Positions 47,323 through 59,746 are shown, counted from the stretch's first letter. The stretch: 64,000 bases of DNA from Thinopyrum elongatum (GCA_011799875.1 CM022298.1:57439015-57503014), one strand, 5' to 3'. Notes: a model not told the origin generated them from the sequence alone. Made by a program: numbers and translations.

Positions 47323-48962
47323 TGATATGTCTCCAATGTATCTATAATTTATGAAGTATTCATGCTATTATATTATCATTCTTGGATGTTTTACAATCAT
47401 TTTAAAGCAACTTTATATCATTTTTTTGGGACTAACCTATTGACCCAGTGCCCAGTGCCAGTTGCTGTTTTTGCTTGTTTTTACATCGCAGGAAATCATT
47501 ATCAAACGGAGTTCTAACACCGCGAAACTTTTTGTGGATTTTTTATGGACCAAAAGACATCCAATGGGCCAGAGCAGCACCTGGGGGGTGCCCCGAGGGG
47601 GGGGGGGTACAACCCACCAGGGACGCCTGGGGGCCCAGGCGCGCCCAGGTGGGTTGTACCCACCTCGGTGGACTACCGCACCCCCTCTTCGCCCTATAAA
47701 TCATCAAATATTCCAAAAACCCTCGGGGTAGCCCTAGATCAGAAGTTCCGCCACCGCAAGCATCTGTAGCCACAAAAAACCAATCTAGACCCCGTTCCGG
47801 CACCCTGCCGGAGGGGGAAATCATCACCGGTGGCCATCTTCATCATCCCGGCGGCCACCATAATGAGGAGGGAGTAGTCCACTCTCGGGGCTGAGGGTTT
47901 GTACCAGTAGCTATGTGTTTAATCTCTCTCTCGTGTTCTTGAGATGGCACGATCTTGATGTATCACGGGCTTTGTTAATATAGTGGGATCAAATGGTGTT
48001 TTACCCTCTCTATCTTGTTGTGATGAATTGAGTTTTCCCTTTGATATTTCTTTTTATTGGATTGAATACTTTTATGGATTTGAGAGCACTTGATCTATGT
48101 CTTGGCACTCAACTCGCGGATTCCCGAGGTGACATTGAGGTAATCTATGCATAGGGGTTGATGCATGTTCTTGTCTTTGTTTCTCCGGTAGAAATCTTTG
48201 GGCACTCTTTGAGGTTCTTTGTGTTGGATCGAGTATTATGAATCTGAAATTGTTTGATGCATATCGCATAATCAACTCACAGATACTCGTGGTGACATTG
48301 GAGTATCTAGGTGACATTAGAGTTGGTTGATCTGTATCATATGGTGTTATTTTAGTACGAACTCTTGGTTAGATTGATCGAAAAGAATAGCTTGGTGTTA
48401 TTTTAGTATGAACTCTAGGATAGATTGATCGGAAAGAATAGCTTTGAGGTGGTTTCGTACCCTACAAACAATTTCTTCTTATGTTCTCCGCTAGATAAGA
48501 ACTTTGGAGTGATTCTTCATCACACGTTGAGGGAAGGTTATATGATCCAATAAGATTAGCATTGTTGAGAGATTGCACTAGTGAAAGTAGGGACCCTAGG
48601 CCTCATTTTCAAGCATTGCAATACCGTTTGTGCTCACTTTTGTCACTTGCTACCTTGCTATTTTTATTTATTCATATTATAAAAATATGTTTCTACCATC
48701 CATATTATACTTTTATCACCATCTCTTCGCCGAACTAGTGCACCTATACAATTTGCCATTGTATTGGGTGTGTTGGGGACACAAGAGATTTCTTGTATTT
48801 GGTTGCAGGGTTGTTTGAGAGAGACCATCTTCATCCTATGCCTCCCACGGATTGATAAACCTTAGGTCATCCACCTGAGGGAAAATTGCTACTGTCCTAC
48901 AAAACTCTGCGCTTGGAGGCCCAACACGAGTCTACAAGAATAAAGTTGCATCGTAGACATCA
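47323..48962 (+). mobile_element. 3' LTR of the pol-less element
   Basis: Starts TGATATGTCTCC and ends GTAGACATCA, then AGCCC. The palindrome at 47605-47661 is preserved, but with paired changes relative to the 5' LTR (GGGCACAAC/GTTGTGCCC there, GGGTACAAC/GTTGTACCC here). The whole element spans 40825-48962, 8138 bp. Confidence 0.93.
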
Positions 48963-48967
48963 AGCCC
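48963..48967. repeat. Target-site duplication AGCCC (right copy)
   Basis: Pairs with 40820-40824; Copia LTR text resumes immediately after. Confidence 0.92.
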
Positions 48968-49353
48968 TGCCGGATAGATGACACCATATGTGTGCAACTC
49001 TGTAGAGAGATCGTTGTTTCGGTCTTAGTTCGAGAGTGCCTCCCGAAGGGCTGTCCGTGTGACCGTCCGAGTTTTGAAGGTCCGCCTGGAGGGTTGTCCG
49101 CGACACCGTCCGAGGGAGTGTCTGACCGCCTCCCGGAGGACTGTCCGAGGGGCAGATGAGGGTATACATCCTCACAGTTGGGAGGTTGTAAATCCTAGCT
49201 GCGGGGGTCTGCACCGCCGATCGTCATCGACTCTACTTTCGCTGCGCTATGAGTCTGTAACGAATATGATCAAACCTTGTATGCAGTCTCCATAGTGGTC
49301 CTGGGCTGGTGCGTAGGTCGGATTTTTTTTGTTTTCTGCTTCATTACCGTACA
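48968..49353 (+). mobile_element. Copia 3' LTR, part 3 of 3 (end)
   Basis: Holds the CCGTCCGAG-rich tail of the Copia LTR and a T-rich end, TTTGTTTTCTGCTTCATTACCGTACA, of the kind that closes Triticeae Copia LTRs. The exact last base is uncertain by a few positions because the next LTR abuts it. With the three parts joined the LTR is about 2.1 kb. Confidence 0.7.
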
Positions 49354-50815
49354 GCAAGTCTCCAATCTATGCACCTGCACAAACTAACAAACACTTGCAC
49401 TCAACGCGAAAAAGGGGTTGTCAATCCCTTCACGGTCTCGAACAAGGGTGAGATCTAATAGAGATAGGTATAAAAGATAAATAAAAGAGCAAACTAAAGT
49501 AAATATAAATAAATTGCAGTAAGGTATTTTTGGGGTTTTTGGTTTATAGATCCGAAAATATATGATGGAAAATAGACCCGGGGGCCATAGGTTTCACTAG
49601 AGGCTTCTCTGTTGAAAGAAAACATACGGTGGGTGAACAAATTACTGTCGAGCAATTGATAGAAAAGCGCAAAGTTATGATGATATCCAAGGCAAAGATT
49701 ATGAATATAGGCATCACGTCCGTGTCAAGTAGACTGAAATGATTCTGCATCTACTACAATTACTCCACACATCGACCGCTATCCAGCATGCATCTAGAGT
49801 ATTAAGTTCATAAGAACGGAGTAATGCCTTAAGTAAGATGACATGATGTAGAGGGATAAACTCAAGCAATATGATGAAAACCCCATCTTTTTACCCTTGA
49901 TGGCAACTATACAATACATGCCTCGCTACCCCTACTTTGTCACTGGGTGAGGACACCGCAAGATTGAACCCAAAACTAAGCACCTCTCCGATTGCAAGAG
50001 AACCAACATGTTGGCCAAACCAAACCAATAATTCGAAGAGAAATACAAAGATATTTAATCATGCATAAAAGAGTTCAGAAAAGACTAAAATAATATTCAT
50101 AGATAATCTGATCATAAATCCACAATTCATCGGATCTTGACAAACACACCGCAAAAGAATATTACATCAGATAGAATTCCAAGAACATCGAGGAGAACAT
50201 TGTATTGAAGATCAAAGAGTGAGAAGAAGCCATGTAGCTACTAGCTATGGACCCGTAGGTCTGTGGTAAACTACTCACGCTTCATCGGAAGGGCAGCAAG
50301 GTTGATGTAGAGGCCCTCCGTGATTGAATCCCCCTCCGGCAGGGTGCCGGAAAAGGCCCCAAGATGGGATCTCACGGGAACAGAGGCTTGCGACGGTGGA
50401 AAAGTATTTTGGTGGACGCTTTTATTGGTTTGGGAATATTTGGGAATTTATAGAGCAAGAATTAGGGTTGGGGGACTCCCGAGGTGTCCACAAGCCAGGG
50501 GGTGCCCCCCCTAGGGCACACCCTGAGGGCTTCTGGGCACCTCGGGACTCTTCTGACCCCTCTCCAATCTCCGTGGATGTCTTGTGGTCCAAGAAAAATC
50601 ATCCTAAAGTTTTATTCCGTTTGGACTCCGTTCGATATTCCTTTTCTGTAAAACTCAAAAACAAGGAAAAAGCAGAAACTGGCACTGGGCTCTAGGTTAA
50701 TAGGTTAGTTTGAAAAATAATATAAAATAGCACATTAATGCATATAAAACATCCAAAACAGATAATATAATAGCATGGAACAATAAAAAATTATAGATAC
50801 GTTGGAGATGTATCA
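49354..50815 (-). mobile_element. Minus-strand LTR related to the pol-less family, 3' end missing
   Basis: Read on the minus strand it begins TGATACATCTCCAACGTATC at 50815, the same start as the other LTRs of this group. A TATAAAT lies at 50446-50452 (minus) and a GC-rich imperfect palindrome beside it at about 50474-50552. Compared with the LTR at 53481-55106 it lacks roughly the last 130 bp, so its left border on the Copia LTR is a truncation and no matching duplication is found. No internal domain is attached: a solo or truncated LTR. Confidence 0.8.
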
Positions 50816-51208
50816 ACCTCCTCCCCTAGCCCCGAAGCTGCCCGCGCCCTCCTCCCCGAGCCTTGCCGTCGCCTCGACCTCGCCGTCGCCTACCTCGCCC
50901 ATTGTGAGCTCGCCGCCCCTCCAACTCCGGCGATATTTCTTAAATAAATGTTGATTATTTTCTCATGTAAATGATGAAAATTTTGTTTTAGATGGTAATT
51001 TTTTTCATTGTTAGTGGAGTACTCAATATTTTCAGTTTTAGATGGTACTTTTTCTCGTGAATGCTAGTGGAGTACTCAATTTTCTCGTGAATACTAGTGG
51101 AGTACTCAATTTTTTCAGTTTTAGATGGTACTTTTTTTCATTGTTAGAAAACATTTGTGTTTCTATGAAATAATTGTCATCTAGTCTATTTGAATGTTTG
51201 TACCACAC
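50816..51208. other. Unassigned 393 bp: GC-rich head, AT-rich tail with short repeats
   Basis: About 50816-50930 is Pro/Ser-codable GC-rich text that could be an exon scrap. The rest is AT-rich. A 30-bp unit (TTCTCGTGAATGCTAGTGGA ...) is tandemly repeated at 51052-51081 and 51082-51111, and its TAGTGGAGTACTCAAT core also occurs near 51012. I recognise no transposon or gene here. Confidence 0.5.
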
Positions 51209-52591
51209 TGATACGTCTCCAACGTATCTATAATTTTTGATTGTTCCATGCTATTATATTATTTGTTTTGGATGTTTTATATGCATTAATATGCTATTTT
51301 ATATTATTTTTGGGACTAACCTATTAACCTAGAGCCTAGTGACAGTTTCTGTTTTTTCCATGTTTTTGAGTTTTACAGAAAACGAATATCGAACGGAGTC
51401 CAAACGAGCTGAAAATTTACGGTGATTTTTTATGGACCAAAAGAGACCCACGGAGCATCGGAGTTGGGCCAGAAGAGTCCCGAGGCGACCACAAGCCTAG
51501 GGGGCGCCCCCTAGGGCGCGCCCCTACGTCTTGTGGGCCCCACGGGAACCCCCCTGACTTGTTTCAGACGCCAAAAATTCCTATAAATATAGAAACTCCC
51601 GAAAAGAACCCTAGATCAGAAGTTCCAGCGCCGCAAGCCTCTGTAGCCTAGAAAAACCAATCGGGAGCCCGTTCCGGCACCCTGCCGGAGGGGAAAATCA
51701 TCATCGGAGGCTATCTTCATCATCCCGGCGTTCTCCATGACGAGGAGGGAGTAGTTCATCCTCGGGGCTGAGGGTATGTACCAGTAGCTATGTGTTTGAT
51801 CTCTCTCCCTCGTGTTCTTGATTTGGCACGATCTTGATGTACCGCGAGCTTTGTTACTATAGTTGGATCATATGGTGTTTCTCCCCCTCTATCTTCTTGT
51901 GATGAATTGAGTCTTACTCCTTGAGGTTTCGTTATGTTGGATTGAGTATTGGATTTGAGAATACTTGATGTATGTCTTGCGATGGGATATCTGTGGTGAC
52001 AATGGGATGTTCTATTGATTCACTTGATGTATGTTTTGGCACTCAACTCGCGGATTCCCGAGGTGACATTGGGGTAATCTATGCATAGGGGTTGATGCAC
52101 GTTTTCGTCCTACGTTCTCCGATAGAAACTTTGGAGTGATTCTTTGTTGCACGTTGAGGGATTGTTATTTGATCCAATTATGTTATCATTGTTGAGACAC
52201 TTTGCACTAGTGAAAGTATGAACCCCAGGCCTTGTTTCCAAGCATTGCAATACCGTTTTTGCTCACTTTCGTTACTCGCTACCTTGCTATTTTTATATTT
52301 TCAGATTACAAAAACCTATATCTACTATCCATATTACACTTGTATCATCATCTCTTCACCGAACTAGTGCACCTATACAATTTACCATTGTATTGGGTGT
52401 GTTGGGGACACAAGAGACTATTTGTTATTTGGTTGAGGGTTGTTTGAGAGAGACTATCTTCATCCTATACCTCCCACGAATTGATAAACCTTAGGTCATC
52501 CACTTGAGGGAAAATTGCTACTGTCCTACAAAACTCTACACTTGGAGGCCCAACAACGTCTACAAGAATAAAAGTTGCGTAGTTGACATCA
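51209..52591 (+). mobile_element. 5' LTR of a second, truncated pol-less element
   Basis: From TGATACGTCTCCAACGTATC to GTTGACATCA, 1383 bp, shorter than the LTR at 40825 through several internal deletions. It carries a perfect 20-bp palindrome at 51496-51515 and a CTATAAATATAG TATA region near 51580. It is followed by a perfect PBS. Confidence 0.88.
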
Positions 52592-52601
52592 AGCTCTTTT
52601 C

Positions 52602-52618
52602 TGGCGCCGTTGCCGGGG
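52602..52618 (+). promoter_or_regulatory. Primer binding site, tRNA-Asp type
   Basis: TGGCGCCGTTGCCGGGG starts ten bases after the LTR end and matches the complement of plant tRNA-Asp 3' ends. Confidence 0.88.
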
Positions 52619-52717
52619 AGGTGAGTGCTTGAAGGTATATCTATAGATCTTGCAGTTGAATCTTTTAGTTTCTTGTTTTATCACTAGTTTAGTATAAAAA
52701 ATAAAACTACAAAAAAT

Positions 52718-53480
52718 ATGGACTTGAGGTTGCCTCATATACTTCATCTTTATAATGTCTTTCGTGAAAATGATGGAAAGGAAAATTGTGCCAAAGTGTT
52801 AGAAGAAGAAGTCAATAAAATGTTTGGCACTAAATCTTTGAATGATGAGCATGATTGCAATGTTGTTAGTATGAATTCTTTGAATATCCATGATGCTAAT
52901 GATATGCAAAGCTACAAGCTTGGGGATGCTATGTTTCATGAATATGATCTTTTTAGTCCCCCTAGTTTTGATGAGAAAATTTATTATGATGAAAGCATGC
53001 CTCCTATTTATGATGATTATGTTGATGAAAGTGGGTTTGGAAGAGTGTCAACTTTAGGTAGTATTAATCCCACTATTTTGGAGGGTGTTGATTCTTATTC
53101 TAATAATTATGAAAGTGGATTTGGAGAGGTCATGACTTTATTTAGTGATGAATCCACTATTTTGGAAGAGGTTTCAATTGATTATGACAACAAAGTTGCT
53201 ATCTATGATGATTATTGTGATGACATGTATGCTATAAAGAATAATGGTAACCATGAAACTTGTCATCATGATTTTAATTTTCAATGGGGTTATTCCAATC
53301 AAGTATCTCATGATAGTTATTTTGTTGAGTTTGCTCCCACTATTATGAATGAGAAGAAATTTGCTTATGTGGAGAGTAATAAAATTTCTATGCTAGTGGA
53401 TCAAGAAAAGAATGCTTTATGTGATAGTTATATTGTTGAATTAATTCATGATGCTACTGAATATTACTATGAGAGAGGAA
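52718..53480 (+). pseudogene. Deletion variant of the pol-less element ORF, 3' truncated
   Basis: An open frame starting MDLRLPH. Residues 1-62 match the ORF at 42652. It then jumps directly to a YKLGDAMF block that corresponds to the second ORF at 43425, so the two halves form a single frame here and the Cys/His-rich middle is absent. The KLGDA codons at 52916 are again the PPT 14-mer. Two G-F-G-x-V/E repeats follow. Homology stops after GAGAGAGGAA at 53480, where a minus-strand LTR begins; the frame runs by chance to 53563. It supports the view that the two ORFs at 42652 and 43425 were once one gene. Confidence 0.68.
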
Positions 53481-55106
53481 TGATGGCTCGTGTCCGTGTC
53501 AGCATTTTCCCCGAAGAGGAAGGGATGATGAAGAACAGCTATGGTAGGTATTTCCCTCAGTGATGAGACCAAGGTTATCGAACCAGTAGGAGAACCACGC
53601 AACACTATGTAAACAGTACCTGCACACAAGGAACAAATACTTGCAACCCGACGCGTAAGAGGTGTTCTCAATCCCTCTAGGGTAAAAGATAGATAAATTT
53701 GTAGTAGATTGGATAAATTGATCTCGCGGGAACGCGAGATAAAAAAATAACAAAAAATTTGCAGCAAGGTATTTTTGGGTTTTTGGAATAATAGATCTGA
53801 AAATAAAATAGACAAATAATGGATCAGAAAGCAAATATGATAAAGAATAGACCCGGGGGCCGTAGATTTCACTAGTGGCTTGTCTCGAGAAAAATAGCAT
53901 ACGGTGGGTAAACAAATTACTGTTGGGCAATTGATAGAACTTCAAATAATCATGACGATATCCAAGCAATGAGCATTATATAGGCATCACGTCCAAGATT
54001 AGTAGACCGACTCCTGCCTGCATCTACTACTATTACTCCACACATCAACAGCTATCCAGCATGCATCTAGTGTATTAAGTTCATGGAGAAACGGAGTAAT
54101 GCAATAAGAACGATGACATGATGTAGACAAGATCTATTCATGTAGAAATAGACCCCATCTTGTTATCCTTAATAGCAACGATACATACGTGTCTTGTCCC
54201 CTTCTGTCACTAGGATTGAGCACCGTCAGATCGAACCCATCACAAAGCACCTCTTCCCATGGCAAGAAAAATCGACCTAGTCGGCCTAACTAAACAAAAG
54301 ATTCAAAGAAGAAATATGAGGCTATAAGCAATCATGCATATAAGAGATCAAAACTCAGATAACTTTCATGGATAAAATAGATCTGATCATATACTCAAAG
54401 ATCATCAGATCCCAACAAACACACCGCAAAAAAGAGTTACATCAAATAGATCTCGAAGAGACCATTGTATTGAGAATCAAAAGAGAGAGAGGAAGCCATC
54501 TAGCTACTAACTACGGACCCATAGGTCTACAATGAACTACTCACGCATCATAGGAGAGGCACCAATGAGGATGGTGAACCCCTCCGTGATGGTGTCTTGA
54601 TTGGATCTGGTGGTTCTGCAACTTGCGGCGTCTGGAATTGTGTTTCGTCGACTCCCCTAGGGTTTTTTGGATTTTTGGGGTATTTATAGAGCAAAGAGGC
54701 AGTGCGGGAGGCCACCGAGGTGGGCGAATTTTTATGGACCAGAAGGAACAACTTGGGCCAAAGAAGTACCAGAGGGGTGCCCCGAGGTGGGCACAACCCA
54801 CCAGGGCGCACCCAGGTGGGTTGTGCCCCCTTCGGGGCACCCCTCTGGTACTTCTTTGGCCCAAGTTGTTCCTTCTGGTCCATAAAAATTCTCCAAAAAG
54901 TTTCGCTGCATTTGGACTCCGTTTGGTAATGACTTTCTGCGAAGTAAAAAACAAGGAAAAAACAGGAACTGGCACTGGGCACTATGTCAATAGGTTAGTC
55001 CCAAAAAATGATATAAATTTGCTATAAAATGATTGTAAAACATCCAAGAATGATAATATAACAGCATGGAACTAGCAAAAATTATAGATACGTTGGAGAC
55101 GTATCA
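53481..55106 (-). mobile_element. Minus-strand 3' LTR related to the pol-less family
   Basis: On the minus strand it begins TGATACGTCTCCAACG at 55106 and ends at about 53481. The polypurine tract lies to its right, which makes this the 3' LTR of an element whose internal part continues rightward. TATAAAT is at 54682-54688 (minus). It cut the element at 51209. AGGAA at 53476-53480 is the expected left duplication; the partner is not in view. Confidence 0.85.
54727..54890. repeat. Near-perfect 76-bp inverted repeat with 12-nt loop
   Basis: Arms 54727-54802 and 54815-54890 pair at 74 of 76 positions. It occupies the same place in the LTR as the shorter palindromes at 41102 and 47605, but is about three times longer. 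Confidence 0.93.
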
Positions 55107-55120
55107 GCATCCCCAAGCTT
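55107..55120 (-). promoter_or_regulatory. Polypurine tract, minus strand
   Basis: GCATCCCCAAGCTT on the plus strand, that is AAGCTTGGGGATGC read on the minus strand, abutting the LTR at 55106. Confidence 0.85.
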
Positions 55121-55727
55121 AATTCCTACTCGTCCTGGAGTTGGTAAATGATAAAAACAGAATTTTTGATGTGGAATGCTGCCTAACATGTTCATCACAA
55201 TTTCTTTTCTTTTGTAGCATGGACATATGGACTTTTATATGATTCAAAGCAATAGTCTAGTTTTGACATGAAGATTTCAATACTCAAGCATATCAACAAG
55301 CAACCATGTCTTTCAAAATATCAACACTAAAGCAAGTTATCCCTAGCCCATTATGCTCTATCATTGATCCATTCATGAAACACACTTGCATATTAGCTAT
55401 ACCCAATGCTCAAGTACGATCATAGTGCCCCCTAGTTGGTGCTTTATAAGAGAAGATGGACACTCAAATAAAAATAAAATTTGCATAAAGTAAATAGAAA
55501 GGCCCTTCCCAGAGGGAAGTAGGGATTTGTAGAGGTGCCAGAGCTCCAAGCGAAAAAGATAGAGATAAAACATTTTGGGTGGGATGCTTTTCCTGTCAAC
55601 GAAAACGATCGAGTAGTTCCCAATACTTTCCATGCTAGATAAATCATAGGCGGTTCCCAAACAGAAAATAAAGTTTATTCCTTTTTCCACCATACTTTCA
55701 CATTCCATGGCTAACCGTATCCACGGG
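55121..55727 (-). mobile_element. 3' internal region of the minus-strand element, truncated
   Basis: Non-coding AT-rich text, including TTAATTCCTACTCGTCCT next to the PPT, the reverse complement of AGGACGAGTAGGAATTAA, whose close match lies just upstream of 47309. It is cut at 55728 by the Gypsy LTR, so the other end of this element lies beyond or is lost. Confidence 0.75.
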
Positions 55728-58700
55728 TGTAACACCCCCGGTGATTAGCAACAGTAATCACTTTTGATAATGACATGTTAGCATGATCGACAGTGCATAA
55801 TCATCATTAGCATCACATTGCATTTCAACTCCTAAGTCAAATTCAAATTTAAATGAAAGTGGAATATGAAAGTTGTCCAACATAGGAGCTAAAATGTTAG
55901 ATATATAGCAAATATTCCAGAGGCTATTCTAAAATTGAAACCAACATCATTGGAATTGGATAAGTGACTCGAACAACCTCAAACAGTGGATAAAGATAAT
56001 ATTTAATAACCATTTATTGAATCTGAAATAGATATGGAATTATGTTTTGTCCAAACTAATTTTAGGTGTTAGGGAATAATGCACTGGTATTTATGAACTA
56101 GGTCTCATGTTTTACAAAAACCATTTTGAGGCCTGACTATTTACTAAACTGAGAAAGGAGAATGAAGAAAAAGATAAAAGAAAAATGAAACAGAAAAGAA
56201 GAAGAAGGACCCCCCCCCTCCGGCCCAACTGGGCCGAAGCCCAGCCGGCCGGCCCACTTGTGCCCCCCTGGGCCCTATATGGCACCCCCGAGCCGGCAAA
56301 CCCTAATCCCCACCCCCACTCCCCTCGCTCCTCTCCTCCCCCTCGTCTGGATCGGGATGGGAGAAGCCCGATCCCGTGCTGCCCCGCGCCTCCCCGCGCC
56401 GCCCGGACCCCGCTCGCCCGCCGCGCGCGCCCCCGCCGCCCGCGCGCCTCCGGTCCCGACGCCGCACCGCGCCCGGCTGCCGCTCGCCCGCGCTCGCCGG
56501 TGCCACCCCGCGCCCGAGCACGCGCTCGCGTGGCCTCGCGCGCGCCCGCCGCGTCTCCCCTGCTCGCTGCCCGCGTTCGCCCAGCGCCGCGGCCTCGTCC
56601 TCCCGCAGCCGCGCCCCTGCCACTCCCGCCGCCCGCTGCGTGCCGCCCTTGCACAGCCCGTGCCGCCCGTGGCCTCCTCCCCGCGCCGTGGCCCCGCGCT
56701 CACCACCGACCCGTCCAGCCGCGCCTCGCCGGCGCCCGTGGCCAGCGCCCGGGCGCACCCTGGACGCGCCCGCTCGGGCTGCGCCCACGCCCGCCCCGTG
56801 TGGCCGTATGGGCCACTGCCCGGTGGGCCCTGCCCCCCCTGTGCCGCTGACAGATGGGGCCCACCCCCCTAAAAAACGATTTAAAAGAAATAGAAAATAA
56901 AAATAGAAATAGATAAAATAATTAATTAAATAATTAATTAGTTAATTAATTAGTTAATTAATCCTGATTAGGTTAATTTAATTAACTAATTAGTGTTAAT
57001 TAATCAGTAATTAAATTAATTAAACCTAATTAACCTAACAGCCTATGACAGGTGGGACCCACCCTGTCAGGTGGCTGCTGACGTCAGCATGATGTCATGC
57101 TGACGTCATCAATCACTGTTTCGGATAATGTTGAATTAAATAATTAATTAAATTTCAGAAATTAATAAAAACTTTAGAAAATCATATCTTTTAAACCGTA
57201 TCTCCGATGAAAATATTTTATACATGAAACTTGCTCAGAACGACGATACGAGCCCGGATACGCCCTCCGTATTCCCGTCAGACGCCCGCAGCTATAAGAA
57301 CATTGAACTTTTAGACCGATTTCAGTAAATGAATAGTTCCCAACTTTAATTAAATAAATCCAAATAAATTCCTAAATTAACTAAATCGTTTAGTTAGGCA
57401 GTAGAACACCCCGGCATATCATTTAGGCATGTCATACATATTGTTTGCATTATTGCCGTGAATTTATTGTTTCTCTCCCCCTCCTTCTCTCTCGATAGAC
57501 GCCGAGACCGACGACGCTGCACCAGGTTACGACTACTCTACCGACGAGCAGCCCGTTGACGACCTCCCTCTCTTGCCAGAGCAACCAGGCAAGCCCCCCC
57601 CTTGAGCATTCTAGATATCGCCCATTCTATTCTCCTGCTTGCATTAGATTTCGCTACTGTTAATGTATGCTCCTATTCTGATGCATAGCCTGCTGTTGTA
57701 ACCTGTTCATTGCTATCTTACCTGCCTATGATAAACTGTTTAGTATAGGTTGGTATGACCCATCTGTGACCCCACCACCTTACTTTGTCGCCCCTGCTTG
57801 TTCATCAACGACTCGATCAACGTGATCGTCGATCAGAGACAGACGCCTCACTTCACACCCCCCCCTAGTTGTACGACTCTGCGTAGTAACTATCGAGTGC
57901 CGAGGTTGATACCTCGTAACGCACTCCTGATGAATACTCTGCAGCATAGCTGTACGATCGTGGTCATCGAGGGTGATTCCTCCTTCTCCATGTCCGATAC
58001 GACTCTGTCGTGCAACCCCTCATTGTGAACCTCGAGGGTGATACCTCTTACGTTCACCCTGATGATTATGACCACACGGTTACTTGACCTTTTTCACAGG
58101 CGGGTCCACCCTGGTGGGTACCCGCTGGGGATCTATGATTTCGGGTGTGCCGGAAGGGCACTCGAGTGTGACATTGTGGCGGAGCATCAGAGACTCTGAT
58201 TGTCTCCGCTTGATACTAATTGAGCCTATTGGATTTGGGTGTGTGATCTGAGTGGGTCGACGTGCCCTATACGCACTACCACCACGCGGGATAATGGTTA
58301 TGGGGCCCTCTGCGATGTACGTTTCGCCGAAAGCTTATCAGACGTCACGATTCACCGTGCGGGCTGATCGTCGGGATTGGGCTGGATACTTCACTGGCGA
58401 GTTCAGTGTCGCGCCTGCACCCCGGCCAGCCACGCAACGCGCAGGGTGCCCAGGGCGATGGCCCGAGACCCCTGGGTGCATAGGTTAGTCCGGCGTGCTG
58501 ACCTCTCTGCTGAGCCTAGGTAGAGCGCTGCTTCGTGCACCCCTGCAGGGATGAATCTTCTATCGATAGCCGGTCCTACGGTAAAGGACGCTCAGTTTGT
58601 GTATCCCGATCTACTATTTAACTGGATACTTGTTACTTAATTGAAGCTTCGGGATTACTTTCTCGCTGGGAGTCGAGGAAGGATCTTTGAGCTGTACTTC

Positions 58701-59351
58701 AACATGTTTGCTAAATAAAATGCTATTCTACTCTCTTCTACTGCTGCAAGATGATGGCTTTGAGAAGATGTTTGAAGATGCTAGTCTTCGATAGGACTAG
58801 GCCTTTCTATCTATTCTGGCATTTCTGCAGCCCAGTCCACATATACAGCCTTTTCTCCATTGATAATGTTGCATATGTAGTATAGATCCTTGCTTGCTGA
58901 GTACTTCGGATGAGTACTCACGGTTGCTTTATTTTCTCTTTTCCCCCATATACCCCACCTTGATGATACACCAGACGATGGAGTCCAGGAGCCAGACGCC
59001 ACCACCGGAGCCTACTACCAGGCGGGTCCAGAGGGCACGTACTACTGGATCGAGCCATCTGACCAGGAGTAGGATCGGAGGCTCCCAGGCAGGAGGCCAA
59101 CGCCTTTCGATCTAGTGTCGCTGTTTGTGCTAGCCTTCTTAAGGCATAACTTGTCTAACTATGTCTGTACCCAGATATTATTTGTATGACTGACTTATGT
59201 ATTCGGATCTTCAGATCCCTGGTCTGTAATATTGTGGACCTCCGTTTATTTGTGTTTAGAGTTGTGTTGTGATATCTTCCCGTGAGTCCCTCGGCTTGAT
59301 CGTACACGTTTGCGTGTATGATTAGTGTACGATTGAACCGGGGGCGTCACA
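55728..59351 (+). mobile_element. 5' LTR of a second full Gypsy element of the long-LTR family
   Basis: From TGTAACACCCCC to GGGGGCGTCACA, 3624 bp, followed by the PBS. It is shorter than the LTR at 9714 partly through a deletion of about 87 bp at 58537, between two GTG triplets. The GC-rich centre (56205-56870) shares little sequence with the other copies although the flanks are close to them. The large open frames there on both strands are composition artefacts. Confidence 0.92.
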
Positions 59352-59354
59352 AGT

Positions 59355-59366
59355 TGGTATCAGAGC
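59355..59366 (+). promoter_or_regulatory. Primer binding site, initiator methionine tRNA
   Basis: TGGTATCAGAGC, three bases after the LTR end, as at 13630. Confidence 0.93.
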
Positions 59367-59746
59367 CGACTGCCTGTAGGAAGCCCCCTCCAAATTCCTT
59401 GGCCGAAGTTGAGTCTAGAAACCGAGAAACTAATTTACTAACTTGGCTGTGTGGCTTACGGGCCCACGTCGCCAACTGGGTGGTATTAGGATCTTTTATT
59501 CCTCGTCTATACTCTGGGACTCTAATATCTCTTCTACTCGGGTTAAATAAAATTTTACTAACGCCGACACTTAGGATCTCGTAAATCCCGTCTACCCGGA
59601 GATCTGGATATCTGTGCGATTTCCCAGTCATTGATCTGATTAGTCTGATAATCATTTTCCTTTCCATTGTTTTGTTTAACCTTTCTCTCCGAGTTGTGTT
59701 AAACTTCTCGTTGTCATTTGACAAATCTGAATTTCCTCTGTTTCAG
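59367..59746 (+). other. Gypsy leader
   Basis: Closely matches 13642-14020, including the acceptor-like CTCTGTTTCAG directly before the ORF start. No coding sequence is supported. Confidence 0.65.
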
